Origin: Acanthosepion esculentum
Lineage: Eukaryota > Mollusca > Cephalopoda > Sepiida > Sepiidae
Direction: 5' to 3'
Assembly (NCBI GenBank): GCA_964036315.1
Contig: OZ038478.1
Span: forward strand, 149,387,183 to 149,451,182
Length of the DNA: 64,000 nt
Every line of letters starts with the position of its first letter. Within the stretch, counting starts at the first letter, position 1. Below, in pieces: positions 22,759-34,511 of the stretch. The notes beneath the pieces were generated by a model that had not been told where the DNA came from, searched no databases, and saw only the letters and a list, made by a program, of their open reading frames with translations. The position numbers were made by a program, and so were the translations under genes.

Positions 22759-23865
22759 GGGTGTGCGGGTGGTGAAATGAAAAACACACCGTAATTAGAA
22801 ACCGAATAGGACAGCTTAATTCTCAAGTTTGTTAGATTCACTTACGCGAAAAATACCCAAATTAAATGTATGAATGCTTCACGTCCTCTTGCCTTAGTTA
22901 CGAGCTCTTTAGCTGTGATTGGTAACCAATGTAACGACAACCCTGTATTCTATAAAATTATTGGGGCTGTTTGAGAACTTATGCGCATTCCTTCTCTGTA
23001 ATCGTTAGTTCCGAACTGTGTGGATGGATTTGCACAAGCCTTTAGAACTATAATCAACTCATAGGTGCAATTAGTCTGACTATTCTGAGAAATGAGCTGC
23101 TGGATACTAATATATTGATAATGACGGCGGAGTAAATTATCCATAATATTTCTGTAGTTTTATTGCATCTCTTGATTCAAAAAATGAATTAGGCGCACTC
23201 AAACCAAGAAACCAGAACAAGGTACGCCATTAAGTTCTATAGCGTTTGTTTGTTTGGATATATAGCAATCTCCCAAACTAGCAAATTGATGTTGAAATGT
23301 TTTAGAAGATCAGAAACATAATTGGCGATACCCCAGCAAAAGAAAAAAGTTTTAAAACACCAGGAAATAAGTTACAATGAACGTGGATTCCCGGATTCCA
23401 TGTTATGCACCTGAATGGCCTGAAATAAGAGACATTAAAATGTGATTTAACATGTCAGAGAAAATAAAATGTCAGGAAGTGGTTGTAAGTAAATTTAAAC
23501 TGACTGTTTGATTGATTTGTTTTTTACGGTTCCACTCTTTGCAGATTAAAGCTAGAATCTATTTATAGAATGTCAGATATTTTTGAGATGATGACATACG
23601 GATACAATTCCCAACAATTAAACCATAGGGAGACGTGGATTCATACCTTTCTGAAAGGTGTTTCTCTGTACGTGATTCTGTTAAATTCACGTACAAAAAG
23701 ACAGGAATAGGAACTCGGGCCTCAAAGTTGCGAGCCTTTACCCATTACATTTCTTTATATTTCCAAGCACTCACCCAACTAGGTACAATCCAAGCTCTAC
23801 AGAGCTTAAATACGGTGATCTTACACAATCGGTGTTTCTATTGTCAGCCAAATGCATTAATCTGG
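22759..23865. other. No assignable gene
   Basis: A short plus-strand frame at 23635-23874 starts in a sequence (GACGTGGATTCATACCTTTC) that loosely resembles 25298-25320 beyond the LINE. This hints that the LINE at 23870-24940 may sit inside, or beside, copies of another repeat. No product recognised. Confidence 0.35.
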
Positions 23866-23869
23866 ATCA

Positions 23870-24940
23870 TATAGAATATGGGCGGGATAACTGTTTAATG
23901 CCAGTGCTTATAGGAGTAAAAGATAAGGGTTAACCATAACATTGAACATATTGAGATTATATTGATCGGGGAGACATCCTGTTAGGGGTCGGTTCCACAC
24001 AGCAGTGGTTGGCGAGAAGAAGCTGTTCGAATAGAACTTACTTCTCATCCATGGAATACAGAGAAAATATGGGTGTTTTGCGACAATATAAGTGTGGTAT
24101 GATGTGTTCCTTCTCTGAAGGTTTGACTTGTAGGGACCAAGGAATGAAATACTAGCAATTTCGGTTTAAGTAGCAGCAGAATAACTTGAGGCTTGCCACA
24201 TCCTGCCTCTGGGATAGTTTGGATAGTGAATAATAATTCGTCACCCAAAAGGGCTTGAAGACGCTTTTGGACACTATCAAGACTAGAGAGTAATGTCTGG
24301 GCAATTCCCGCCCAAATATGACAGTAGGCCTCCATATTTAGTCTGATCTGGCCCCTCTAAAGGCAGCGGATAGCTGGAAGATCCAGGTACTTACTGAAGT
24401 GATGCAGACAGCCGATCATTTTTCTGTATCCTTAGCAATGGAACGTATGTACGAGTTCCTCTTGAGGTCAAGTTCCAGTTGGAGGCCCAATATTAGTGGT
24501 AGTTTAGGCTGAGATCGGCGATGACGGAATGTAACTATTTTGGTTTTCGAAATATTGAATGTAACCCACAGTTTTTACCCCATTGGGTAGTTGCACAAGA
24601 TCGGAAGAGATAGCAGTCACCAATCGCAGACCATAGGGAATTTTAGAGATACACACATATATATCATCAGTATAAACGTTTACAAATGATCTGAGTATAT
24701 ACTTAGGTAGATCATTTATTTAGATTACAAAGAGTGTTGGTCCGAGGAGTAAGCCCGATGGCAGGCCTGCGGTGAGGACTAGGGCACCAGAGGACTGGGA
24801 ATTAATAACTATCTTCAGGAATCATAATAGGATAGCTTGGTTAGAAAATTTGTGCCACACATTGTCGAAGGAATTTGAGATAAGTTAATTGGCAGAAATA
24901 AAATTATTCTATGAATACACTTTCTTCAAATGTCAGAGGG
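23870..24940 (-). pseudogene. CR1/Jockey-like LINE, RT palm to C-terminus, decayed
   Basis: Minus-strand order: FDNVWHKFSNQAIL near 24850-24890 (motif A region), GLPSGLLLGPTLFVI (motif B) near 24720-24775, the catalytic box as VYTDDIYV near 24655-24690, then KRNSYIRSIAKDTEKMIGCL near 24390-24460. The open frame at 24045-24335 follows (MEAYCHIWAGIAQ, then LLSSLDSVQKRLQALLGDEL). The end (LWN..P-type box near 24000) is shifted. YADD is replaced by YTDD and stops are frequent. It resembles the copy at 53700-54470 but is clearly a separate subfamily. Confidence 0.75.
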
Positions 24941-24949
24941 TATATAAGA

Positions 24950-25835
24950 CATTTCTGTTGTATAGCAAATAAAAAAGTTTTCAGACTTGTGATTTAATGA
25001 AATATCACAGATATTTAGACAACTAAGGCAGATGGTGGGTCAAACAAACAGGAATGAATCTAGAGAGAGTAATAGTCAACGTCATTACGGAAATAGACGA
25101 AAATAGAAGAAATATCGACAAATATACTAAAACAGAGAACGTAGAATTAATCAACCATTATTTGATTGATCCGTTCATTTTCTTCTGTTTATCATCCTTT
25201 TGTATGTTATATAAAGCCAGAAAATAGTTTTAGTACGATATTGTTTATTTTCTGTTAATAATGGTTTTATGCTTTACTAATCAACCCATGACTAGAAGAT
25301 GTGGATCCATATCTTTCACAAGGATATTTGCGCCTAAGTGTATATAACGAACCTAACGTGAATGATAGCACTCCAGCTAAATATTCCAAGCCATTATCAA
25401 TTACACCGCCAGCACATAAGACATACAGCACCGGGTATTTTAAAGCATTCAGCAATCAATATACTGGTGTGTGTCGAAGTTACTTTAATTTGGTGAACAT
25501 ATGGGAACAGGTGTTTCAACGTGATACGACCGTAAGACATAATCAAACAAAAATATAAACTACATAAAAACTTATATAAAACATATAACCTGAAACAGGA
25601 AGGCGTAATATTCCAAGTAAAGTGTATGCAATATATTTCATTATCATCAAAATCTAGGTTGGAAATTATATTTTACTTAAAAACTTTCATTAGTAAAAGA
25701 TTTCTCATGTTTTTATCACTATTTCTAGATTTCTTTAAAATATTTTTTTTTAAATCTTCAGAAAAATCAATATATATATTATGCAATGTGGTAAAAAATG
25801 GTTGCTGAAGACATTAGGTTTATAATAACCAGAAA
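24950..25835. other. No gene visible
   Basis: AT-rich flank of the LINE. An 85-codon plus-strand frame (25301-25558) has no recognised domain. Confidence 0.4.
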
Positions 25836-25839
25836 TTCA

Positions 25840-26155
25840 TACACAGATGTCCTCAAGGACACATGGGATAAAGACTTAGTTAGATCCCCTGACAGGACCC
25901 AGGTTCAATACTCGGCTAAGGCAGTGGAGAATTTTCAGAGGGAAATTAACAGGAGATAACTGATAACTGACATCCATTAAAACATGGCACAAGGAACTAG
26001 AACAGTCTGACCCAGTGAGCGAAATAAAGGGTTCAATTCGACATTCCAAACACCTGAAGAAGGCCGGAGCGTACAAAGCCCGAAACATTGTGATAAATAT
26101 AGCAACAAAGATGAGGACAATAGTCCGAATAATGTAAATAATGTACATCATGCCT
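25840..26155. repeat. Candidate retroelement-derived dispersed repeat
   Basis: Contains CACCTGAAGAAGGCC...GCCCGAAACATTGTG followed by AACAAAGATGAGGACAATAG. I recall this phrase as common in repeats near Penelope-type and other retroelements of invertebrates. It is the only recognisable feature. A minus-strand 91-codon frame (25876-26151) is probably a shadow. Confidence 0.3.
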
Positions 26156-26199
26156 CATCTCAAATATATAGATAGATACACACACACACACACACATGG

Positions 26200-26440
26200 A
26201 TATATCCGAATGTAATTAGAACGAAAATAATATATAAATTGTAACGTTTACAAGATTAATTCAAAAGAGGTCTCAGTACCGATAGTAGAGTAATAATTAT
26301 AATGTTTTTCATATAGACAAAAACAATTAACTCACGACAAAGATGCAACTTCGTTTCGGTGCATTTAGAACCAGTCGAGGTGCAACTAAATGACCCAAAT
26401 ATTGTTGCAACTTTGCCGTGAGTAATTTCGTCTATATGAA
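26200..26440 (-). mobile_element. Foldback/MITE-like repeat, short copy of the family at 57715-58225
   Basis: 26303-26440 has inverted ends (CATATAGACAAAAACAATTA and, complemented, the same motif at CGTCTATATGAAG) around an inner pair of GATGCAACTT/GTTGCAACTTT blocks. 26200-26302 matches, in reverse complement, the tail of the 57.7-kb copy (CTCTACTATC, TTTTGAATTAA, AACGTTA, TTCGTTCT). The two copies define a family of a hairpin head plus a tail of about 120 bp. Confidence 0.65.
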
Positions 26441-26441
26441 G

Positions 26442-26446
<5 letters not shown>

Positions 26447-26495
<49 letters not shown>

Positions 26496-26525
26496 CAACG
26501 ACGAAATTATTGATCCACCCATAAA
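26447..26525. repeat. (TA)n plus shared flank
   Basis: The TA tract (26447-26493) is followed by TCAACGACGAAATTATTG and ATCCACCCAT, which recur after the TA tract at 27072-27149. So the flank and the microsatellite travel together. Confidence 0.7.
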
Positions 26526-26650
26526 TTTTGAACGTTAAATGCAACAATTTTGACAGGTGAATTATGCATAAATTTGTTTTAAGATTGTGGCCGAAAATAG
26601 TGAATCCTGGTAGGACTTCTAATTCTCTGAGAGTCAGATAAAATATATCC

Positions 26651-26938
26651 CTAAAACTTTCCTATATAGATACATGTAGGGAGTTGTGCGAATTTGTAGT
26701 GCATCTGTGATGGTGCGCGTTCTGTTATTTTGGAGTTAGCAATGTCCACTAGTAAATGTGAAGTGAGTATAAAAGCTATACAAATACAATTCTGCAGATT
26801 ATTTGCAATCCTGTACGTTCGCCAACTTTGTAATGGTTTTATGTTTTTTTCCACTAAGATAACGCACCCCCATCCAAGGTGAGACGAAATTGCTTTAAGA
26901 GACATTGGACGACGACCTGATACTCCGTTGACCTGCAT
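26651..26938 (-). CDS. Unassigned 95-codon open frame
   Basis: ATG (26938) to stop (26651) with mixed composition (MQVNGVSGRRPMSLKAIS at the start). It sits between two copies of the TA-plus-flank repeat. No domain, no TATA box or splice signal is convincing. It may be a repeat-derived chance frame. Confidence 0.2.
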   Translation of the reverse strand: MQVNGVSGRRPMSLKAISSHLGWGCVILVEKNIKPLQSWRTYRIANNLQNCICIAFILTSHLLVDIANSKITERAPSQMHYKFAQLPTCIYIGKF

Positions 26939-26997
26939 GTTTTCGAGATCTAAACATAAGTCTTCGCGTATTGGATATGTTACTGTCCTCTTTTATA

Positions 26998-27056
26998 TTT
27001 ACACATGCTCTATCTCTGATATTGAGCACTTTATCCCACAAATATATCACATCATA
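26998..27056 (+). repeat. Dispersed repeat with GCTCTATCTCTGATATTGAG core
   Basis: The core followed by CACTTTATCCCACAAATATA recurs at 20541-20575 and, inverted, at 60080-60145. It lies just before a TA tract. Confidence 0.6.
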
Positions 27057-27068
27057 AGACTATATTTC

Positions 27069-27071
<3 letters not shown>

Positions 27072-27151
<80 letters not shown>

Positions 27152-27190
27152 TCAACGACGAAATTATTTATCCACCCATCAATTGTGAAT
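27072..27190. repeat. (TA)n plus shared flank, second copy
   Basis: TA tract 27072-27149 followed by TCAACGACGAAATTATTTAT and CCACCCAT, matching 26494-26525. Confidence 0.75.
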
Positions 27191-27596
27191 AATTTTATCC
27201 ATTTCTCAGAATCTATTGCCAGATTCTTTTAAGATGTTAATAAGCACTAAAAAGGAATATAAAACTCTATTTTCAGAACAATGCGTTAAATACAAGAGAT
27301 TCGACAGGAGAATTATGCCAAATAGTAAAAAACAGAAACATTCGTACAGTAGAAAAAATCGGATTTGACTGATTCATGTAAATATAAGTAATTTACATTA
27401 TTATTTTCTGTGTGAAGATGTCTAGACAATTTACTCAGTAGAATATTTGAGATAATTCCATCAAAGAACAACACGTGGAGCATGGTGTGTTAACATTTTT
27501 ATTCTTCGTTAAAAACAAGATTGATAATATAAAGAAGCTTAGCTTTGACTTGAGACATTATTAATTTCCACATGTCTCAAAAAGGTTACAGCGTAA

Positions 27597-27600
<4 letters not shown>
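27191..27600. other. No gene visible
   Basis: AT-rich spacer before the CA/TA tract. Confidence 0.45.
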
Positions 27601-27687
<87 letters not shown>

Positions 27688-27790
27688 TAGACATATATAT
27701 GCATATATATATGTATATACACAATTATATATACACATATATATTTACATATAGAAATACACACACATATATATACATATATATACACAT
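27601..27790. repeat. (CA)n(TA)n compound microsatellite
   Basis: CA units (27602-27640) pass into TA units (27641-27685), then degenerate TACA/TATA to about 27790, ending at the mariner element. Confidence 0.9.
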
Positions 27791-27800
27791 ATATAAATAC

Positions 27801-29077
27801 TAGGTCATCCCATAAGTTCTGTCCGAATTTTAAATTTTTGTTAAAATGAAAGAAATTTAAAGAGTATTTTATAATGTCTAATGTAGTTGAAATTATTTTT
27901 ATTTTAGATGCATTTAAACTGATCAAATTTTATTTCAGAGAACAATAAAATTAAATTTTGTTTGATTAAAACCAGCTAACATGGAAGTACCCAAGAATCA
28001 TTTGAGGCACATAATGCTTTATGAGTTCAAGAAAGGAAACTCAGCAGCCGAAGCTGCAAGAAACATTCACTCAGTTTATGGAGAGGAATGTATGAATGAC
28101 AGAACTTGCAGAAGATGGTTTGCAAAATTCAGAGGTGGAGATTTCACCCTTGAAGATGAAGATCGAACAGGATGTCCAGTTGAGTTTGATGAAAAGCTTC
28201 TTGAAGCAGCCCTTGAAGAAAATCCTGCTTTATCAGTTGAGGAATTGGCAGAGGTTCTCAGTTCAAACCATACAACTGTTCAGCGTCATCTTCAACAACT
28301 TGGAAAAGTTCCGAAACTTGGAAAATGGGTGCCACATGAATTGTCTGAAAACAACCTCAAATCCCGAGTTGACATCTTTTCTTCTCTCCGTTCTCGCCAA
28401 CTTGTTTCAAATTTTGGATTGACTTGTGACTGGCGACGAAAAATTGGAACTTTTATCGAAATGTTAAGCGTCGTAGACAGTGGCTTGGTAATGGGGAAGG
28501 ACCCCAGCCACAGCCGAGAAGGGAACTTCATGGGCAAAGGTTTCTTCTTTCAATCTGGTGGGATTGCCAATGAATAATCCACTTTGAATTCCTACCACCT
28601 AATGCAAAAATTAATCCTCAGATATACTGTCAGCAATTAGAGCGTTTGAACCAAGCTTTGAGGAGAAAAAAGAACTGCTCTCGTGAATCGAAAACGGGTG
28701 ATGTTTCATCAGGACAATGTGCGACCACACACTGCAAGAATCACGTTACAAAAGATCGAAGAACTTGGTTGGGAGAAACATTACTCATCCACCTTATTCT
28801 CCCGACCTTGCTCCTTCAGACTATAATTTGTTTCGTAGCTTACGGAATCATTTGGAAGAAACAGCTTTTGTAACACAGGAAAATGTTAAAACTGACATTT
28901 GTGAATTCTTCGAAACAAAGCCAAAAGAACTTTACAGTAATGGAATTAGTAAGCTTGTTAATAGATGGAGGGAAGTCATAGATAATCAGGGAAAATACAT
29001 TGTTGGTTGAATCTGTAATTAAATGTAACATTTGGTTACTTGTTTTCGTTATTCAAAATTCGGACAGAACTTATGGG

Positions 29078-29080
<3 letters not shown>
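27801..29080 (+). mobile_element. mariner element, nearly full length, frameshifted
   Basis: Inverted ends: CCCATAAGTTCTGTCCGAAT at 27809-27828 and its complement near 29052-29075. The right end is cut short or absorbed by the adjoining TA tract (the outer TAGGTCAT is missing). The left end lies at a TA. Length about 1.28 kb, normal for mariner. The whole transposase is present in pieces (27981-29008). TA target sites and the TA-rich flanks make insertion here unsurprising. Confidence 0.9.
27981..29008 (+). pseudogene. mariner transposase, frameshifted
   Basis: The first frame opens at ATG 27981 and holds the paired helix-turn-helix region (RRWFAKFRGGDFTLEDEDR; HTTVQRHLQQLGK) and the WVPHEL motif near residue 116. 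The frame is lost near 28400. All three catalytic aspartate motifs can still be read in other frames: VTGDEK near 28425-28440, MFHQDNVRPHTARIT near 28700-28745, and HPPYSPDLAPSDYNLF near 28788-28835. The end (KYIVG, stop) is at about 29008. So the sequence is fairly young but inactivated by a few small indels. A DD34D-type mariner is inferred from the motifs. Confidence 0.9.
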
Positions 29081-29082
<2 letters not shown>

Positions 29083-29144
<62 letters not shown>

Positions 29145-29150
29145 TTATAT

Positions 29151-29205
<55 letters not shown>

Positions 29206-29216
29206 CACATTTATAT

Positions 29217-29264
<48 letters not shown>

Positions 29265-29268
29265 ATAT
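29083..29268. repeat. Three-block (TA)n microsatellite
   Basis: Three TA blocks are separated by two near-identical spacers (ACACATTTATATCC and CCCACATTTATATCC). This indicates duplication of a TA-plus-spacer unit right after the mariner end. Confidence 0.95.
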
Positions 29269-29489
29269 AAAGTGATTTGCAACTAGTGAAATTTAGCATA
29301 GCTTTAAACAATATGGACGTCATACCTAAGGTAACTTTCGGCCAACACTTTTTCAAATGTATTTGTTGGCGATTGGGAATACAAATGAAGACATACTCAA
29401 CAAATTAAATAAGAAGGGAAAGGTGAAACGGGATTAAAAGAGAAATTTTAATTACACAAAATTAAAAGTGAACAAGGGAGGGGTGAAAA

Positions 29490-30060
29490 TAACCAGTTCC
29501 ACAAGAGTATAAAATAGAAAAAGGGCACTCACACACCCACAACAAACGCAAGGAATTTAAAAAATGTTCCTTGGCTGATGAAACTTTATAAAATCAGTTT
29601 CCAAAACTCGGAGATGGTATACTTAGCGAGCACAGTGTAATATTGAAAACCACGTTTCTTCATATTCAGATGCACAAGCATGGTTGTCTAGCTAATGCTG
29701 TCCGATTGCAGAGTCATGGACTACCTGAGTAGTTTTCTTATAGACTGGTTAAGACTACCAGAATGCACATAAGCGGGAACATGCTGCGAAACCCGCGTTT
29801 CCAATCTTAGATTGGTTCGTCATATGTACACCGCATCGCAACGGCATTGGAACTTGTAAACTACTATTTTTTTCTGAAAGTAGGACAATCTATCTTTAGT
29901 AAAGGACTGAAACACAGGTCTAGTCTGAAAAACTATGCGCAACTTAACCGCATTATAAAAAGACGAAATAGACGCCAAAATTCTCTCAAACAATAACTGA
30001 CATTTCCTACCAAGCCAAGGTAATTTTAAATAGATAGGGCAACGGCTAGATCTAAACACC
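29490..30060 (-). pseudogene. Penelope-like element end with GIY-YIG-type motif, decayed
   Basis: Minus strand: YLKLPWLGRKCQLLFERI near 29980-30035, VFQTRPVFQSFTKDRLSYFQ near 29875-29935, then a zinc/GIY-type region FQCRCDAVYI.RTNLRLETR with VSQHVPAYVHSG near 29755-29840. RGFQYYTVLAKYTISEFWKL near 29600-29665 follows. This is the arrangement at the C-terminus of Penelope-like polyproteins. Stops after DAVYI and later break the frame. Its RT part may be the fragment at 31653-31990, now separated by about 1.6 kb. Confidence 0.7.
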
Positions 30061-31130
30061 GCGGGGTCCTTAAACCGCCTGATTTTGCTATCAATAACAC
30101 GCCTGATTGTGACCGTCCCACTGCGCTGGATCTGCCTTCCGAGAACCAGACCACGAAGGTCCCTCGTCTCGGAACGAATTCTTCGTCGACAGCGACGAGG
30201 CAGGTAGCTAGAAGCCGGTCTCTGAGTCGGTTCCACCCGCAGTGGACTCCCTTGCCCACGCTGTGAATTTGATCTCAAGGAAGCCACGTAGGTTTTCGCT
30301 AGGTCTCTCTCTGCCAAGTCGAACCAATCCGGACGCACAATTGGATAAACGAAACGGCCCCAAATATAAATAGAACAACGTCTGAGTATGTTGTAGAAAA
30401 GAAAGTCTTTATATACAGAAGAATTCGGAGTACAATCACCAATTGTCTTCTTCCCAACCCCTGTTCCTAATTGGCTGACTACGGAACGGAAGTCTCGACT
30501 AATTACTTTAAGGGGTGAGTTTCAAATTTTCTGGTTGGCGGTATTTCTTCATTCCGGTCGGAGTTCTTGGTTGGTAGCAATTCTAAGTGTCTTTGTTTTT
30601 CTTCACACTGAAGTCTCACAGAAATTGACGAAGACTGTCTCTAATTGTTGCGGAGGTTGGCGGTATTTCTTCACTCCGGTCGGCTATTCTCCGGCTCTAA
30701 CTGAGCTGCGACTCAACTGTACTGCAACTGCACTGCTCTGCACTGCCTTCTTAGTTACCCCCTTGGGAATCTGTATTTATGATTGTCCATTCTTTACTGG
30801 GATGGGGACGACGGTCATTGGGGTGTCTATGCGAAACTCAGCTCAGACCCTTGTTAGCCAATGAAATCACAGCTTCAGTTCTCTCTTTTCTTTTTTTCTT
30901 TTCCCGGCCCCTCCTGGGCCTTGGTTTTTTTCGGCCAATGAAATTACGGTTTCATTTCTTTCTGTCTTCTTCCCACGTGACGCAGCCAATGAGATAGCGT
31001 TATCTCTATGACATCATTCTTTTAATCTTCTTCCCTCGTGACACAGCCAATGGGATAGTGTCGTCTACATGACGCCACTCCTTTTCTCGGCCCCTTCTTT
31101 CTTTCCAAAATACTAATTTAGTTTCCCAGG
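30060..31130 (-). promoter_or_regulatory. GC-rich LTR/promoter-like block with CCAAT boxes
   Basis: This is the most GC-rich stretch in the window. On the plus strand it has CCAAT at about 30858, 30934, 30986 and 31047, an E-box CCCACGTGAC at about 30972, and an ATTGG near 30470. Two direct repeats are present: a 61-bp tandem (30965-31025, 31026-31077) and a 27-bp motif at 30535 and 30657. On the minus strand a TATATAAAG box lies near 30405. About 40 bp further is TATTTGGGGCC and then GCGTCCGGATTGG, resembling an LTR end followed by a TGGGG-type primer site and retroviral-style leader. An LTR plus leader of a retroelement read on the minus strand is the best guess. LTR borders are not certain. 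The adjoining open frame 30060-30338 is unassigned. Confidence 0.4.
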
Positions 31131-31149
31131 AAAATTCAGTTTTTTTTTT

Positions 31150-31650
31150 CATATTTCACCAATTAGCGTAACCTTTGAACCTGCTATAGATAACCAAATA
31201 AGCCATTTCCTTATGACACACTTTATACATGTGATTTGGTTTTGTTCAAATTTAGAATTTTCAAACTACCTGGCCTGTTTAAAACCTGTTAACAAAATTC
31301 ACTTCCAACTCATTCTGTTGGGGTTCAGAGGGCATCCATTGTTCTGTGTTGCACATTTTTTCTATCTTACCATCCCTGTTTCATAGTTGTCGTCAACAGT
31401 TGATTGACCCCACAACCTCATCGGATATGACTGTTTTACTTTGAGAATACCATGACGCTTGTGATAATTGTACCTGCACCTAATACCGGTTCAATTATAA
31501 CTCCTTTCATTAAAAAAAAATCGTCTTTTTTTTATCTGTTCATATTGGAAACAGAGTAAAACATCACCTAATATAATTTTCTTCCGTTTGGTCTCTAATA
31601 ATCAATAGTATAAGCTAATGCAATTTCTTCCGATCGGTCATGCTAAATAT
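31150..31650. other. No assignable gene
   Basis: Mixed DNA between the GC-rich block and the Penelope RT fragment. Minus-strand frames are broken and could not be matched to the missing part of the Penelope RT. Confidence 0.4.
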
Positions 31651-31652
31651 TG

Positions 31653-31990
31653 TTACATGATAACATTGATGGGATATCCATTACTTTCGAAAATATTCCG
31701 AATAGTAGTAAGTTCTCCCTCTAACAGTTCAGGGGAACAAATCATGATAGCACAATGAGCCAAGTTCGCAATAACAAACGAATTCCATAGGATATCGTTA
31801 CAAATGCTAATGGTCTCATGTAATGGGACGTTAGTGAATAAACTGACAATATAAAACGACACCATCAGTTTATCCGCAGACCAAATATCCAACCCCCTAA
31901 TGAAGTTAGAAAAAAGAAAAGAGTCTGAAATATTATAACCTGAAAAAATATTTGAGACCGGCTGGAGCAATTCAGCCAACCATTTAGCTG
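31653..31990 (-). pseudogene. Penelope-like reverse transcriptase fragment
   Basis: Open on the minus strand for over 110 codons. Begins [20 protein letters not shown], followed by DSFLFSNFIRGL, MVSFYIVSLFTNVPLHETI (motif A, family form SFDVTSLFTNIPL) and LTTIRNIFESNGYPIN. The key D of motif A is replaced (SFYIVSLF), so it is catalytically dead. It is truncated by a TA tract at about 32000 and ends near 31650. Confidence 0.8.
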
Positions 31991-32002
31991 GTCTCACCCT
32001 GT

Positions 32003-32008
<6 letters not shown>

Positions 32009-32044
<36 letters not shown>

Positions 32045-32116
32045 TATACATATGTATATTCATATATATATATTCATATATATATATTTATATATATATA
32101 TTCATATATATATATA

Positions 32117-32182
<66 letters not shown>

Positions 32183-32220
32183 AAAACATATATATGTACA
32201 TAAATATGTATATATATATA
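32009..32220. repeat. Compound TA/TATTCA microsatellite
   Basis: TA runs are interrupted by TTCATATA units (32040-32120), then a pure TA run to 32177 and degenerate TATACA. Confidence 0.95.
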
Positions 32221-32229
32221 GATGGTGCA

Positions 32230-32351
32230 TACTCATATTCTGGTCACTTTATCAAATGGAAATAAGTAAACATTACTGGAGTCTTAAAGATGGAGACATC
32301 ACCCCACAAATAAAATGTAGAATCATCTGTCAATGACAGTATCCTAATAAC

Positions 32352-32385
<34 letters not shown>

Positions 32386-32607
32386 GAGAGAAAGGGAGAG
32401 AAAGTGAGCGGGAGAGAGAGAGAGGAGAGAGTGAGAGTGAGATGTAATCTATTCTTAAAAGATAGATTTATAACGATTAAGTATAGAAATGCCGATGAAT
32501 TACTGAACGAAACGAATAAATTATCTTCAAATGTAGATGTAAAAACCGGTTTAAAATTCTCTATCAATATTCATTTTAAAAATATATACTTGAAGCGTTT
32601 TTACTAG
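32230..32607 (+). pseudogene. Penelope-like C-terminal fragment interrupted by a GA expansion
   Basis: Plus-strand [20 protein letters not shown] (32255-32315) corresponds to the LSKYIW.LKD motif seen in the other copies. After the GA-rich tract the frame resumes as CNLFLKDRFITIKYRNADEL (32445-32500) with LLNETNKLSSNVDVKT, matching the C.LCL.EK...IK motif. A (GA)n microsatellite has expanded exactly between two blocks that are adjacent in the family. Orientation is opposite to the related fragment at 33615-34260. Confidence 0.6.
32356..32441. repeat. (GA)n microsatellite inside retroelement coding sequence
   Basis: AGAG repeats with GGGAGA interruptions. The frame stays open through the 3' half as Arg-Glu repeats. 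Confidence 0.9.
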
Positions 32608-32965
32608 CATATATATAGCATGTATTCATGTTTTATTTTTTTGTATGTGATCATTACTTTTTCTTTCTTACATCAAAAATTTTAATTATAAAAATATTTT
32701 ATTCAATTTTATTTTCTTCATTTTTAAGATTACCATCAATATTCTTTTTCTTCTGCTTTTTATTATTATTTTTATATTCTTTATTCTTTATTATCAAATT
32801 TAATATATTTTTTATTATTATTATTTTTAAAATTTTTATTATCGACATTTTAATATGTTTATGTGTGTATGTTATTAAAGGTGTATTTGTGCATGTATAT
32901 GTTTATATGTATGTGTGTATATATGTGTATATTCTTGTATGTTTTGTATATGTACGAGTATGCAT
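32608..32965. other. T-rich DNA, no gene
   Basis: TTTATTATT-rich sequence followed by TATGTG/TGTATA-rich sequence. The long open frame here is low-complexity. Confidence 0.5.
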
Positions 32966-33140
32966 TATGGGCGTGTTGCTGAATGTTTAGAACATTCGCT
33001 TTCTGACCATGAAACCTGTGTTCGAATCTCAAAATAGTCGATTTGTGTGGAAGGCGACTTCCCGATTGTATCAGACTGGATCAAGGTCGATTCCAGCTTG
33101 TGGCTCTTCAGGAAATTGCCTTAATACATTACGACTTGCT
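32966..33140 (+). mobile_element. tRNA-derived SINE (second family)
   Basis: A tRNA-like head (ATGGGCGTGTTGCTGAATG...) carries a near-perfect RNA polymerase III box B, TGTTCGAATCTC, at about 33019-33030. The body contains GGAAGGCGACTTCC and GTCGATTCCAGC and ends GGAAATTGCCTTAATA. This resembles cephalopod tRNA SINEs as I remember them. It differs from the SINE at 51 kb. Confidence 0.6.
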
Positions 33141-33363
33141 TTTTATCTTTCCTTCTTTTTGTATGAATTGAAATCCATTTATCAATGTATTTTTGGTCTG
33201 AAGGATTAGGTAATACCCTATGAAATAAATTAATACCACATAATGGATTTTTAAGGACTACTTTTTCATTATTTATTCATTATTATAATATTGAGGTTTT
33301 ACATTGAGGTCTTTTTGTATTTATATCCTCCTAAGAATTATCCCTGCTAAACTTCACTGGATT

Positions 33364-34260
<897 letters not shown>

Positions 34261-34511
34261 AATCTCTTACACAAATTCCTCCCCAAATCATGAAGTCTGA
34301 TCAAAATAATCAACAACAGCACGGTAAAAATCAGTTGCAGTTGCGTCGTGAACATGACACAAATAATAAAATAGCACAACAAAAAACCTATCAACAAACC
34401 ACCCGAACAAATTAAACAAACCTCTAACTGCAGAATAAAGAGCGAATATCATTTAAACGGCTATTGCTTACAAAACGCACAGTAATTCATTAGAGAACAG
34501 AGAATAAATGT

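Noticed and set aside
26050..26098. CCTGAAGAAGGCC...GCCCGAAACATTG looks like a hammerhead ribozyme core, and Penelope-like elements can encode these
   Set aside because: The spacing has an extra base after CUGAAGA, and the flanking sequences do not form the required stem III around GAAAC; I could not fold a valid hammerhead.
29820..30338. 172-codon minus-strand frame as a new host gene
   Set aside because: Its C-terminal half is a Penelope-like motif region; the N-terminal half lies in an LTR/leader-like block and overlaps a second open frame.
32628..32990. 120-codon frame resembling a hydrophobic membrane protein
   Set aside because: It is a translation of T-rich low-complexity DNA; Phe, Leu and Ile dominate because of base composition.
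32966..33040. Functional tRNA gene with box B TGTTCGAATCTC
   Set aside because: Acceptor and D-stem pairing are poor, and the sequence continues into a SINE-like body.
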